Positions 42,674 to 51,056 of a stretch of DNA of 64,000 nt are shown here, one piece after another. Below the pieces are notes generated by a model. That model had not been told where the DNA came from. It saw only the letters and a program-made list of their open reading frames with translations, and made no database searches. A program made the position numbers and the translations under genes. Source of the stretch: Micromonospora sp. NBRC 110009. GTDB taxonomy: Bacteria; Actinomycetota; Actinomycetes; Mycobacteriales; Micromonosporaceae. The number at the start of each line of letters is the position of its first letter. Position 1 is the first letter of the stretch. Where the stretch lies: contig NZ_CP130427.1 of NCBI RefSeq assembly GCF_030518795.1, forward strand, positions 4,154,001 through 4,218,000, written 5' to 3'.

Positions 42674-43432
42674 TCAGCGGCTGCCGAGCGCCGCCTCGAC
42701 CGCCGGGCGGTGGCGGAGCAGCCACTCGTGCCAGCCACGTACCGCGTCCACGGCGCCGGCCGCCCGTAGCCGGCGCATGCCGGGCTCGTCCCGGTCGGCG
42801 CCGGCATCGATGCCCCGCCAGGTCCCGGCGAGCTGGTCGACCATGACGTCCACCAGCTCAACCCGGGGCAGCGGGGTGCCGGGACCGGCCCCGTCGTAGG
42901 CGTCGCAGAGCAACCGGCAGCGCCGGCCCAGCTCCGCTGGGTCGGTGTCCCCGCCCGGTTCGGTCCAGTGCCAGCCGGCGAAGGCCACGTCCTCGATCCG
43001 GCGGCCCGGCCCGGCCAGGTCCCAGTCGAGGAAGGCCACCGGCAGCGGGGGGAAGCCCCGGTACACCGTGTTCTTCGGCGACAGGTCCCGGTGGCAGACG
43101 GTCTCCGCCCCGCCGGCGAGGTCGGTTCCGGCGCAGGCGTCGTGCAGGACGCGGATCAGGCGGGCCAGCCGGGTCAGCGCGGCGTCGGAGAAGAAGGACG
43201 GATCCTCCCGTTCCCGCCAGGGCACCTGCCCGTCCAGGTGGCTCAGCACCTGCCGCCCCCGGTCGTCCACGCCGAGATACCGGGGTGCCAGCCCCGGAGC
43301 GGCCGCGGCCAGGTGGCGCAGCAGCGCGGCGACGCTGTCGGCGGCGGCCGGGGGAGTGCGGCGTACGGTGTCGCCGACCCGGACCACCTCGGCGATGAAG
43401 CCGCCGGGCAGTGGGTCCTCGGAGACGGTCAC
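42674..43432 (-). CDS. APH-family phosphotransferase (kinase-like)
   Basis: A 252-aa aminoglycoside-phosphotransferase/choline-kinase-like protein. The catalytic loop is ETVCHRDLSPKNTVYRG (about residues 108-124) with Asp and Asn in place, and the metal-binding segment is AFLDWDLAGPGRRIEDVAFAGWHW (about 131-154). The N-terminal half keeps only a weak nucleotide-binding beta sheet. The substrate may be a small metabolite, not necessarily an antibiotic. Its ATG overlaps the TVP38-family stop by 4 bp, so it is the last gene of the murT-gatD operon. Downstream is the repeat-rich spacer. Confidence 0.85.
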   Translation of the reverse strand: MTVSEDPLPGGFIAEVVRVGDTVRRTPPAAADSVAALLRHLAAAAPGLAPRYLGVDDRGRQVLSHLDGQVPWREREDPSFFSDAALTRLARLIRVLHDACAGTDLAGGAETVCHRDLSPKNTVYRGFPPLPVAFLDWDLAGPGRRIEDVAFAGWHWTEPGGDTDPAELGRRCRLLCDAYDGAGPGTPLPRVELVDVMVDQLAGTWRGIDAGADRDEPGMRRLRAAGAVDAVRGWHEWLLRHRPAVEAALGSR

Positions 43433-44118
43433 CGCCGGCTCGGGCCCAGCCGGCGCTGGCGCTCCGCCCGCCAGGCGCGGCGGATGATCACCACGCTGGC
43501 GATCAGACCCAGGCTGGCCGGGGCGGCGGCGTACCAGTTGATCCCGCCGGGGGAGGTGACGGCCGCGCCGATCGCCGCGTAGCCGATGGCGGTGGGGGCG
43601 GCGGCGATCACGCTGCCGGTCAGGAACGGCAGCACCCGGGCCCCGGTGGTGCCGTAGCCGTAGCTGACCAGCCCGAAGCCGGCGATCGGCAGCAGCCGTA
43701 CCATGATCACCCCGAGCACGCTCTGCCGGGCGAACCAGCCGTCCAGCCGGGCCAGCCGGCCGCGCACCCGCTCGGCCACGAACTCCCGCCCGAGCAGCCG
43801 GCCGACCGCGAAGCCGATCGCCGCCGCGAGCAGCGCCGCGCCGAGGGCGTACGCGGCGCCCTGGAGGGGGCCGAAGATCGCCCCCGCGGCGAGCGTGACG
43901 AAGGTACGCGGCACCAGCGCGACCAGCAGCAACGCGCCGCCGACGATCGCCGCGACCGGGGCGAACCCGCCGAGGGACCGGGCGAGCGCGGGGATCTGCT
44001 CCGGGTCGGGCCGGGGCACCAGCAGCAGCGCCACGCCGAACGCGGCGATCAGCAGGAGTAGCAGGGCGAACCGGCGCGCCGACGGCTGCCGGAGCAGCCG
44101 CCGGGCGGCGGAGGTCAC
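43429..44118 (-). CDS. TVP38/TMEM64 (DedA-like) membrane protein
   Basis: A 229-aa polytopic membrane protein with about six hydrophobic helices. The VTT-domain features are visible: LVPRTFVTLAAGAIFGPLQGAAYALGAALLAAAIGFAVGRLLGRE and VRLLPIAGFGLVSYGYGTTG, with the conserved Gly, Arg and Pro residues. Relatives are lipid scramblase-like. Coupled by 4-bp overlaps to gatD upstream and to the phosphotransferase downstream. A link to undecaprenyl lipid handling would suit the cell-wall operon, but this is inference. Confidence 0.87.
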   Translation of the reverse strand: MTSAARRLLRQPSARRFALLLLLIAAFGVALLLVPRPDPEQIPALARSLGGFAPVAAIVGGALLLVALVPRTFVTLAAGAIFGPLQGAAYALGAALLAAAIGFAVGRLLGREFVAERVRGRLARLDGWFARQSVLGVIMVRLLPIAGFGLVSYGYGTTGARVLPFLTGSVIAAAPTAIGYAAIGAAVTSPGGINWYAAAPASLGLIASVVIIRRAWRAERQRRLGPSRR

Positions 44119-44837
44119 GGCCGGGCGGCGGCGGCCACCGCGGTGCGGCGCTCGGACCGGAGCCGGTCGGCCCAGGTGTCGTCGAGCGCGGGAAGCTGGT
44201 GGATGCCGGTCGCCCAGCGCAGCAGCAGGTCGGCCAGGGCCGGGTTGCGGGCCAGCGCGGGCCCGTGCGAGTAGGTGCCGAGCAGCTTGCCCCGCCAGGC
44301 GCCCTCGGTCGCCCCGTCGTTGCCCACCCCGGCGGTCACCCGGGCCAGCGGGGACACGCCCGGGCCGAGGTGGGTCCGCCCGCCGTGGTTCTCGAACCCG
44401 GTCAGGTACGGGATGCCGAGGCGCGGGTCGACCTCGCCGGCCAGCTCGCCGACCGCCCGGGTCGGACCCCGGTCGGAGGAGAGGTCCAGCAGCTCCAGCC
44501 CGGCGTACCTGGTGCCCTTGGCGAAGAAGGAGGTGCCGAGGAGCTGGTAGCCGGCGCAGACGCCGAAGACCACCGAGCCCTGGGCCACCGCCCGGTGCAG
44601 GCCACCGTCGGCGATCAGCCGCTGGGCGCCCAGCGCCTGCGGGCCGTCCTCGCCGCCGCCGATCAGGTAGATGTCGGCGGTGGCGGGCAGCCGCTGGTCG
44701 GAGCGGACCTCCAGCACCTCGACCGGCATGCCGCGCAGCTGGGCCCGGCGGGCCAGGATCAGCGCATTGCCCCGGTCGCCGTAGGTGGAGAGCAGGTCGG
44801 GGTAGATCCAGACGATGCGCAGGCTCTCAGTTGACAC
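44115..44837 (-). CDS. gatD: Lipid II isoglutaminyl synthase, glutaminase subunit
   Basis: Class I glutamine amidotransferase domain protein of 240 aa. The nucleophilic Cys is in VVFGVCAGYQLLGTSFF (about residue 96) and the active-site His in LLGTYSHGPALARNPALAD (about 190); the N-terminus reads IVWIYPDLLSTYGDRGNAL. The family supplies ammonia to MurT, which amidates the D-Glu of lipid II to D-iso-glutamine. Its start overlaps the 3' end of murT by 11 bp, the usual arrangement. The next gene overlaps by 4 bp. Confidence 0.93.
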   Translation of the reverse strand: MSTESLRIVWIYPDLLSTYGDRGNALILARRAQLRGMPVEVLEVRSDQRLPATADIYLIGGGEDGPQALGAQRLIADGGLHRAVAQGSVVFGVCAGYQLLGTSFFAKGTRYAGLELLDLSSDRGPTRAVGELAGEVDPRLGIPYLTGFENHGGRTHLGPGVSPLARVTAGVGNDGATEGAWRGKLLGTYSHGPALARNPALADLLLRWATGIHQLPALDDTWADRLRSERRTAVAAAARP

Positions 44838-46089
44838 GGTCCAGCTCCGCTCGGATGTCCTGGAATGCGGTGTAGTTGGCGATGACCTCCAGGCGGCCCG
44901 GAGGCACCGCCCGGACCGCCTCGTCGAAGCTCCGGACGTGCTGGAACGGCACGCCGTTGACGTCGAGCCGGACGGCCAGGTCGTACGCCCGGTCGCCGGT
45001 GATCAGCACCTGCCGGCCGCGCAGCGGGGCGAAGTCGACGTCGAAGAGCCAGGAGGTGTCCAGTCCGTCGGGGTCGCGCGCGTTGATGGAGAGCAGTGTC
45101 GGCGCCTCGTCGGCCATGTCGAACGCCTCCAGCCAGCTGGCCGGGTTCTTCGCCAGCAGCAGCCGGATGTTGCGCCCGTCCCGGTCGACCTGGGCGTAGC
45201 GCCCGGCGACCGAGGTGACCGTGCCGAGCCGGGAGACCGCGTCCACCGGGCGGACCCCGAACTCGGCGGCGACCGCGAGGGCGGTGGCCGCGTTGCCGAG
45301 GTTGACCTTGCCGGGGAGCTGGAGCTGCACCTTGTGCCAGGCGCCGGTGGGGTCGACCACGCCGTCGTCCTCGACGGTCCACTGCGGCTCGGGGCGGCGC
45401 AGCGGGCAGCCGGTGCACCACCACTGCTCGCCCGAGCGCTGGATGGTGGAGCCGCACTCCGGGCAGACCCATGAGTCGTCGTGCCAGCGCTGGCCGGCGC
45501 TGAACCAGGTGACGTGCGGCGGGACGTGGCCCTGGGCCGGGTCGGCCGGCGGGGTGGCGGCCCAGACCACCATCGGGTCGTCGGCGTTGGCGATCACCCG
45601 GAGGTCGGGGTGCCGGACCAGCGCGGCCCGCCAGAGCTGCGCCATCATGGCGACCTCCTTGGCCCGGTCGAGCTGGTCGCGGGAGAGGTTGAGCAGCGCC
45701 ACCACGTGCGGGTCGGTGGAATCCAGCACCTGGGCGAGGTAGTGCTCGTCGACCTCCAGCACCGCGTACGGGGTGCTGCCGGCCTTGGCCAGGGCCGAGG
45801 TGTGGCCGGTGGGCATGTTGGCGCCGAAGGAGTTGGTGGCGACCCGGCCGAGCACGCCGACGGCGGCGGTGGTGAGCCGGGTGGTGGTGGTCTTGCCGTT
45901 GGTGCCGGACACCAGGGCGATGGCGCGCCCCGCCGAGAGGTGGGCCAACAGGTCCGGGTCGATCTTGAGGCCGATCCAGCCGCCGATCACCGAGCCGTCG
46001 CCTCGGCCCGCGGCCCGCGACAGCGCCGCGGCGGTGCGCGACACGGAGCTGGCCACCTTTGCCCGCATGGGCATCTTCGCGTCCGTCAC
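44827..46089 (-). CDS. murT: Lipid II isoglutaminyl synthase, Mur-ligase-like subunit
   Basis: ATP-dependent subunit of the MurT-GatD complex, about 420 aa. The Mur-ligase P-loop is VSGTNGKTTTTRL (about residues 59-71), and LEVDEHYL follows. In the middle sits the Cys4 zinc ribbon typical of MurT, WVCPECGST and WWCTGCPL (about 217-240). The C-terminal DUF1727 region includes AKNPASWLEAFD and ITGDRAYDLAVRL. The GTG at 46089 is preferred because a TAACCT hexamer lies 7 nt upstream (leaderless); an ATG at 46074 is the alternative. Divergent from mraZ. The encoded step ties this operon to the dcw cluster on its other side. Confidence 0.95.
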   Translation of the reverse strand: MTDAKMPMRAKVASSVSRTAAALSRAAGRGDGSVIGGWIGLKIDPDLLAHLSAGRAIALVSGTNGKTTTTRLTTAAVGVLGRVATNSFGANMPTGHTSALAKAGSTPYAVLEVDEHYLAQVLDSTDPHVVALLNLSRDQLDRAKEVAMMAQLWRAALVRHPDLRVIANADDPMVVWAATPPADPAQGHVPPHVTWFSAGQRWHDDSWVCPECGSTIQRSGEQWWCTGCPLRRPEPQWTVEDDGVVDPTGAWHKVQLQLPGKVNLGNAATALAVAAEFGVRPVDAVSRLGTVTSVAGRYAQVDRDGRNIRLLLAKNPASWLEAFDMADEAPTLLSINARDPDGLDTSWLFDVDFAPLRGRQVLITGDRAYDLAVRLDVNGVPFQHVRSFDEAVRAVPPGRLEVIANYTAFQDIRAELDRVN

Positions 46090-46096
46090 CCGAGCG

Positions 46097-46102
46097 AGGT
46101 TA
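46097..46102 (-). promoter_or_regulatory. -10 hexamer TAACCT of murT
   Basis: On the minus strand TAACCT is followed by 7 nt and the murT GTG. Confidence 0.55.
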
Positions 46103-46231
46103 CCGGACCCCGGGGCCCGCCAGATCGCCGCCGACGGCGATCCGTTCGGCCGGGGGCGACCGGCGGACGGCCATCCGGCGCTCGGCCGGATGGAGTCGAT
46201 CAATGTCGGGTAGCGGACGGGCGCGCGGGCG

Positions 46232-46256
46232 CGCCACCCCCTCCACTCCGCCCCAC
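46232..46256 (-). promoter_or_regulatory. Inverted array of MraZ-like boxes
   Basis: On the minus strand, GTGGGG (46251-46256) and GTGGAG (46241-46246) are exactly 10 bp apart, with a weaker GTGGCG (46232-46237) 9 bp further. The box type and spacing match the array at the mraZ promoter but point the other way. They lie in the 339-bp murT-mraZ spacer, which has no gene. Confidence 0.5.
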
Positions 46257-46312
46257 CCCCTTTGACGTGCTCTTTTGCGCGCGAACACGCCGCGCCACGC
46301 GGGCGTTTGCGG

Positions 46313-46348
46313 TTGCAGGTGGAGGGAAGTGGAGTAGAGTGGGGCGCG
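46313..46348 (+). promoter_or_regulatory. mraZ promoter with three MraZ boxes
   Basis: TTGCAG (46313-46318) and TAGAGT (46335-46340), 16 bp apart, form a promoter. Direct repeats GTGGAG (46319), GTGGAG (46329) and GTGGGG (46339) at a strict 10-bp period cover the spacer and the -10. MraZ proteins bind TGGGN-type repeats at this spacing and repress their own operon, so this is very likely the autoregulatory operator. Confidence 0.8.
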
Positions 46349-46428
46349 ATGGTGAGGCCGGGAGGGCCGCACCGGCCCGGGGGGTCAGCGGCGCCGCGAA
46401 CGCCGCTCAGGGCAAGGGGGTTGGGCCG

Positions 46429-46860
46429 ATGTTCCTCGGCACCCACACTCCGCGCCTGGACGACAAAGGCCGGTTGATCCTTCCGGCGAAGTTCCGGGAT
46501 GAGCTGGCGGGGGGTGTCGTGATCACCAAAGGGCAGGAGCGCTGCCTCTACGTCTTCCCGATGCCCGAGTTCCAGCGGATCGCCGACCAGTTGCGTGCGC
46601 AGCCGATGACGAGCAAGACGGCCCGGGCCTACAGCCGGGTCTTCTTCGCCAGCGCGCACGACGAGGTGCCGGACAAGCAGGGACGGGTCACCATCCCCGG
46701 GCACTTGCGCTCGTACGCCGCGCTCGACCGGGATCTGGTCGTGATCGGCGCGAGCACCCGGGTGGAGATCTGGGACAGGGCGGCCTGGGAGGCCTACCTC
46801 GCGGAGAGCGAAGACGACTTCGCCGACATCGAGGAGGGGGTGCTGCCCGGCGGTCTGTAG
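46429..46860 (+). CDS. mraZ: Transcriptional regulator MraZ
   Basis: A 143-aa protein with two AbrB-like swapped-hairpin DNA-binding repeats: MFLGTHTPRLDDKGRLILPAKFRDELAGG at the N-terminus and VPDKQGRVTIPGHLRSYAALD at about residues 80-100. MraZ forms a ring that binds repeated boxes upstream of the dcw operon and represses it. The start at 46429 matches the family N-terminus exactly. First gene of the cluster; the leader between the -10 and the ATG is about 85 nt. Confidence 0.96.
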   Translation: MFLGTHTPRLDDKGRLILPAKFRDELAGGVVITKGQERCLYVFPMPEFQRIADQLRAQPMTSKTARAYSRVFFASAHDEVPDKQGRVTIPGHLRSYAALDRDLVVIGASTRVEIWDRAAWEAYLAESEDDFADIEEGVLPGGL

Positions 46861-46909
46861 GGCGTGACGGCGCCCGACGTACTGCGAGATCTCCAGCCGC
46901 TTTCGAGTT

Positions 46910-46935
46910 CCTGGCACCCCTTCCCCGGTGCCAGG
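46910..46935 (+). ncRNA. Hairpin in the mraZ-rsmH gap, candidate mraW RNA motif
   Basis: CCTGGCACC (46910-46918) pairs perfectly with GGTGCCAGG (46927-46935) around an 8-nt loop, followed by CGCACGATCCGTACGGAGG. It lies in the 203-bp gap before rsmH (mraW). A conserved mraW RNA motif is known from bioinformatics in actinobacterial leaders of mraW operons; the location and shape fit, but I cannot score the match. Confidence 0.5.
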
Positions 46936-47063
46936 CGCACGATCCGTACGGAGGGCCGCGGCCTCCGGCGGGCGGGAGCGGATGGGGATCTGGCGGTATG
47001 ACGAGGCGTCGTGGCGACGACGGACGCGACAGGGACGGACGGTTTCAACCAGTGGGGGTCGAG

Positions 47064-48170
47064 ATGGGGGAGCTACGCGGCACGCACGTGCCGGTGCTGC
47101 TCGAGCGGTGTCTCGAGTTGCTGGCCCCCGCGCTGGGTCGAAGCGGCCGCACCGTCCACGTCGACGCCACGCTCGGCCTGGCCGGGCACGCCGAGGCGGT
47201 GCTGGCGGCGCACCCGAACACGGTGCTGATCGGCCTGGACCGGGACACCGAGGCGCTCGCCCACGCGCGGGTCCGGCTGGCCCGGTTCGCCGACCGGATC
47301 CACCTCGAGCACGCCGTCTACGACGAGCTGCCCGAGGTCCTCGACCGGCTGGGCTACCCGGCCGTCGACGGGGTGCTCTTCGACCTCGGCGTCTCGTCCC
47401 TGCAACTGGACGCGCCCGACCGCGGGTTCGCCTACGCGCAGGACGCGCCGCTGGACATGCGCATGGACCAGACCCGGGGGGTGACCGCCGAGGAGGTGGT
47501 CAACACCTACTCCCACCCCGAGCTGGCCCGGGTGCTGCGGGTGTACGGCGAGGAGAAGTTCGCCGGGCGGATCGCCTCGGCGATCATCCGGGAGCGGGAG
47601 CGCGCCCGGATCACCTCGTCGGCGCGGCTGGCCGAACTGGTCCGGGAGAGCATTCCGGCACCAGCCCGGCGAACCGGTGGACACCCGGCAAAGAGAACGT
47701 TTCAGGCTTTACGGATCGAGGTAAACAGGGAACTGGTAGCGCTGGAGACGGCGCTGCCGGCCGCACTCGACAAGCTCACCGTGGGCGGTCGCATGGTGGT
47801 CCTGTCCTACCACTCGCTGGAGGACCGGCTCACCAAGCAGGCGCTCGCCGACCGGGTCCGCAGCAAGGGCCCGATCGACCTCCCGGTCGAACTGCCCGGG
47901 TCGGGCCCGACGTTCCGGCTGCTCAGCCGGGGCGCGGAGCTTCCCGGGGAGGCGGAGGTCGCCGCGAACCCGCGCGCCGCATCGGTGCGGCTGCGGGCCG
48001 CCGAACGGCTCGACCCGGAGGCCCGGCAGGGGCGTACCGACCGCGAACGGTACCGCCGCCGGGTGAAGGCGATGCACCAACCGGGGACGGGGTCGCCGGG
48101 GTTCGTACCGGACCCCGAGTCGGCCCCGGGGGACGGGAACGGGACGGACGAAGAGGGGGAGGGGACATGA
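47064..48170 (+). CDS. rsmH: 16S rRNA m4C1402 methyltransferase RsmH
   Basis: SAM-dependent N4-methyltransferase acting on C1402 of 16S rRNA; about 368 aa. It starts MGELRGTHVPVLLERCLELLAP; motif I is VHVDATLGLAGHAEAVL; further motifs are VDGVLFDLGVSSLQLDAPDRGFAY, DAPLDMRMDQ, RTGGHPAKRTFQALRIEVNREL and VVLSYHSLEDR. I prefer the ATG at 47064, which puts HVPVLL near the N-terminus as usual; an ATG at 46998 adds 22 mostly charged residues. The C-terminal acidic tail overlaps the next start by 4 bp. Gene order after mraZ is universal. Confidence 0.95.
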   Translation: MGELRGTHVPVLLERCLELLAPALGRSGRTVHVDATLGLAGHAEAVLAAHPNTVLIGLDRDTEALAHARVRLARFADRIHLEHAVYDELPEVLDRLGYPAVDGVLFDLGVSSLQLDAPDRGFAYAQDAPLDMRMDQTRGVTAEEVVNTYSHPELARVLRVYGEEKFAGRIASAIIRERERARITSSARLAELVRESIPAPARRTGGHPAKRTFQALRIEVNRELVALETALPAALDKLTVGGRMVVLSYHSLEDRLTKQALADRVRSKGPIDLPVELPGSGPTFRLLSRGAELPGEAEVAANPRAASVRLRAAERLDPEARQGRTDRERYRRRVKAMHQPGTGSPGFVPDPESAPGDGNGTDEEGEGT

Positions 48171-48760
48171 ACGTTGACAAGCGGGACGGCCGGGACGCCG
48201 TCGGGCAGCGCGCACCGCGGTCGGGGGGCCGGACCACGGCGCAGCGCACCACACGCACCACGACGGCGGGGGCCGACCAGCTCGACCGCCGGGGGGAGGC
48301 TCGCGCCCGGGGGGCGCGCGAGTTCCCCACCCAGGGCAGCGCCGCGCTGCGGCCGGCCGAGCGGCCCCGGACCACCGGCGCGCCGTCGCCGCGGCTGCGG
48401 GTCGCCCCGCCGCCGCCGGTCCGCGTGCCGCGGGCCCCGTTCGCCGGGCTGATCGTGGTGCTGGTGGTCGGCGGGGTGCTCGGCATCCTGGCGGTCAACA
48501 CCAAGATCAACGAGAACGCGTTCAGGCTGGAGAAGCTCCAGCAGCAGCAGGCCAAGCTCGACGTGGACCAGCAGCAGCTGGAGAAGGAGATCGCCGAGCA
48601 GAAGGCCCCGGGCAACCTCACCGCCAACGCCCGCAAGCTGGGCCTGGTCGAGTCGGGGGAGCCGGCGTACATCCGGCTGCCGGACGGGAAGATGATCGGC
48701 GTTCCGCACCCGGCGGAGGGCGCGCCGGCCATCACCAGCCAGCAGGGCAACGGAGGCTGA
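48167..48760 (+). CDS. ftsL: FtsL-like divisome membrane protein
   Basis: A 197-aa bitopic protein: about 85 cytoplasmic residues rich in Arg, Thr and Pro, one transmembrane helix (about 88-108, PFAGLIVVLVVGGVLGILAV), then a Leu/Gln-rich coiled coil (INENAFRLEKLQQQQAKLDVDQQQLEKEIAEQ) and a short extracellular end. The topology and position between rsmH and pbpB identify it as the FtsL counterpart, equivalent to mycobacterial Rv2164c. It should bind FtsQ and a DivIC/FtsB homologue to activate FtsW and FtsI. ATGA overlap with rsmH. Confidence 0.85.
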   Translation: MNVDKRDGRDAVGQRAPRSGGRTTAQRTTRTTTAGADQLDRRGEARARGAREFPTQGSAALRPAERPRTTGAPSPRLRVAPPPPVRVPRAPFAGLIVVLVVGGVLGILAVNTKINENAFRLEKLQQQQAKLDVDQQQLEKEIAEQKAPGNLTANARKLGLVESGEPAYIRLPDGKMIGVPHPAEGAPAITSQQGNGG

Positions 48761-48763
48761 GCG

Positions 48764-50965
48764 GTGCCGCCGAGATCGGATGAACCGCGCCGGGACGCCA
48801 CAGGCTCCCGGCGCGGCTCGTCGCGGGGTGGTCGGGGCGCCGACCCCCGCTCCGAGGAGCCGGGCGTCGGCGGGATCTCCGACGCCCGGGCGTACACGCC
48901 GCGAGGGCGCACCATCCGGGAGGGCGGCGGGGGCACCGAGCAGCGGCGTAACCCACGCAGCAACCGCGCCGGCGACCCGTTCCGGCCGGCGCTGCAGGTG
49001 CTCGACGGCGGCCGGGCCGGGGCGACCCGCGCCGGCCGCCGGGAGAGCGCCGCGGGCGGCCGGACCGGCGTGGTGCGGACCGTCTCCGCCCGGCCGGTGC
49101 GGGAGCCCTTCGACGACGACGAGGCACCGCCGCCGCCCCGGCGGCGGCCCGGACCGCGCCGCCCGGAGCGCCCGGCCGCCCGGCGGCCGTCCCGCAAGCC
49201 GCCGCGCCCGCCGAAGCTCGGCGACCCGCGTCGCCGGCTGCGGCTCGGCACGCTGCTCGCCCTGGCGCTCTTCGCCACCATCGGCATCCGGCTGGTCTTC
49301 CTCCAGACCGTCAACACCCCGGCGTACGCCGACGGCGGGCTGGACAGCCGGCTGGCGGTGGTCGAGCTGCCGGCCCCGCGCGGCACGATCTACGACCGCA
49401 CCGGCGCCCCGCTGGCGCGCAGCGTCGAGGCGCGGTACGTCTTCGCCGACCCGACCCGGGTCAAGGACCGGTTCGCCACCGCCAAGCTGCTCTCCCCGCT
49501 GCTCGGGGTGCCGGTCTCCGAGCTCGCCGACCGGATGCGGCCCCGCAAGCTGCCCACCGGCGTCCCGTCCCAGTTCGAGTACCTGGCCCGGGGCGTCGAC
49601 ATCGACAAGGCCAAGCAGATCGTGGCGCTGGACCTGGCCGGCATCGGGGTGCACCGGGACGAGAAGCGCGACGTGCCCGGCGGCGACCTGGCCGCCAACC
49701 TGATCGGCTTCGTCAGTCAGGACATGACCGGGCTGGAGGGCCTGGAGGCGAAGTACGACGACGTCCTGGAGGGCCGCGCCGGCAAGAAGACGTACGAGGT
49801 GGGGCAGGGCGACCTGGCCGCGCCGATCCCCGGCGGCTACAGCCTGACCACCCCGGCCCAGCCCGGTGGCTCGCTGGAGCTCACCACCGACCGGGACCTG
49901 CAGTTCATGACCCAGCGGATCCTGTCCAACCAGATGGTCCAGACGAAGGGCAGCGTCGGCGCCGCGGTGATCATGGACGTGCCGACCGGGGAGGTGCTGG
50001 CCCAGGCGAGCTACCCCGGCTACAACGCGGCCGACCCGGAGAAGGTCAACTCCCCGAGCGACCGGGAGGACGCCGCCACCAGCTTCATCGTCGACCCGGG
50101 CTCGATCCACAAGGCGATCACCTACGGCGCCGCCCTCCAGGAGGGCGTGATCACCCCGGAGACCGCGTTCCCGGTGGCCAACACGATCCGCGAGGGCGAC
50201 ACGACCTTCCAGGACACCCACCCGGCGAACGGCCGGAAGATGAGCATCCCCGGAATGCTCGCCTTCTCGTCGAACGTGGGGACCATCGAGATCGGCCACC
50301 GGCTGGGCCGGGACCGGCTGATCGACTACCAGAAGCGGTTCGGCCTCGGCCAGGCCACCGGCGAGGGGATGCCCGGCGAGGCCCCCGGGCGGCTGCTTCC
50401 CGCCGACCAGTGGAGCCGCTCGTCGTACGGGTCGGTGCCGATCGGGCACAGCGTGGACGCCACGCCGTTGCAGATGGCCGCCGCGTACAACGCGATCGCC
50501 AACAACGGCACCTACGTCCAGCCGCACCTGATCAAGAGCGTGATCGGCCCGGACGGGAAGAAGAAGCCGTCCGCGCCCCCGGTCACCCGGTCGGTGCTCA
50601 GCCCGCAGAATGCCGCCGCGCTCCGCACCATGCTGGAGGCAGTCACCACGGTCGACGGCCCGGACGGGCGGGCCACCGGCCTGGCCGCCGCGGTGCCCGG
50701 CTACCGGGTGGCCGGCAAGACCGGCACCGGCCTGCGGTACGACAACGGCGTGCAGCAGCCCGGCGAGGTCGGTTCCTTCATCGGGATGGCCCCGGCGGAG
50801 AAGCCCCGGTACGTGGTGGCCGTCTTCGTCTGGAGCCCCGGCGGGGAGGGCGGGGCGGTGGCCGCGCCGGCCTTCCGGGAAATGATGGGCTTCACCCTCC
50901 GGCACTACCGGGTGCCGCCGTCGGCGACCAACAAGTCCCCGAAGTTCGAGGTCTTTCCGCGCTGA
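48764..50965 (+). CDS. pbpB: Septal peptidoglycan transpeptidase, class B PBP (FtsI/PbpB)
   Basis: A 733-aa class B penicillin-binding protein. A long basic N-terminus (about 155 residues) precedes one transmembrane helix (about 163-183). A PBP dimerisation domain starts ELPAPRGTIYDRTGAPLARS. The transpeptidase domain has SxxK as VDPGSIHKAITYG (about 447), SxN as AFSSNVGTIEIG (about 503) and KTG as RVAGKTGTG (about 650). The His in SIHK replaces the more common Phe. Starts at GTG 3 bp after the ftsL-like gene. Partner of FtsW in septum synthesis. Confidence 0.94.
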   Translation: MPPRSDEPRRDATGSRRGSSRGGRGADPRSEEPGVGGISDARAYTPRGRTIREGGGGTEQRRNPRSNRAGDPFRPALQVLDGGRAGATRAGRRESAAGGRTGVVRTVSARPVREPFDDDEAPPPPRRRPGPRRPERPAARRPSRKPPRPPKLGDPRRRLRLGTLLALALFATIGIRLVFLQTVNTPAYADGGLDSRLAVVELPAPRGTIYDRTGAPLARSVEARYVFADPTRVKDRFATAKLLSPLLGVPVSELADRMRPRKLPTGVPSQFEYLARGVDIDKAKQIVALDLAGIGVHRDEKRDVPGGDLAANLIGFVSQDMTGLEGLEAKYDDVLEGRAGKKTYEVGQGDLAAPIPGGYSLTTPAQPGGSLELTTDRDLQFMTQRILSNQMVQTKGSVGAAVIMDVPTGEVLAQASYPGYNAADPEKVNSPSDREDAATSFIVDPGSIHKAITYGAALQEGVITPETAFPVANTIREGDTTFQDTHPANGRKMSIPGMLAFSSNVGTIEIGHRLGRDRLIDYQKRFGLGQATGEGMPGEAPGRLLPADQWSRSSYGSVPIGHSVDATPLQMAAAYNAIANNGTYVQPHLIKSVIGPDGKKKPSAPPVTRSVLSPQNAAALRTMLEAVTTVDGPDGRATGLAAAVPGYRVAGKTGTGLRYDNGVQQPGEVGSFIGMAPAEKPRYVVAVFVWSPGGEGGAVAAPAFREMMGFTLRHYRVPPSATNKSPKFEVFPR

Positions 50966-51042
50966 GCAGGGAGGGCGGGACATCATCGGTGAGTGGGTGC
51001 GAACCACCGGGGCGGCTGTGGGGTCGGGACCGGACGACCGGG

Positions 51043-51048
51043 TAGGGT
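51043..51048 (+). promoter_or_regulatory. -10 hexamer TAGGGT of murE
   Basis: TAGGGT then 8 nt and the murE GTG, in a 91-bp gap after pbpB. Suggests an internal promoter of the cluster. Confidence 0.5.
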
Positions 51049-51056
51049 CTGACGCC

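Noticed and set aside
42280..42899. Plus-strand open frames over the C-rich repeats and phosphotransferase gene
   Set aside because: They translate the tandem repeat into Pro/Ala/Arg strings and run opposite a clear APH-family gene.
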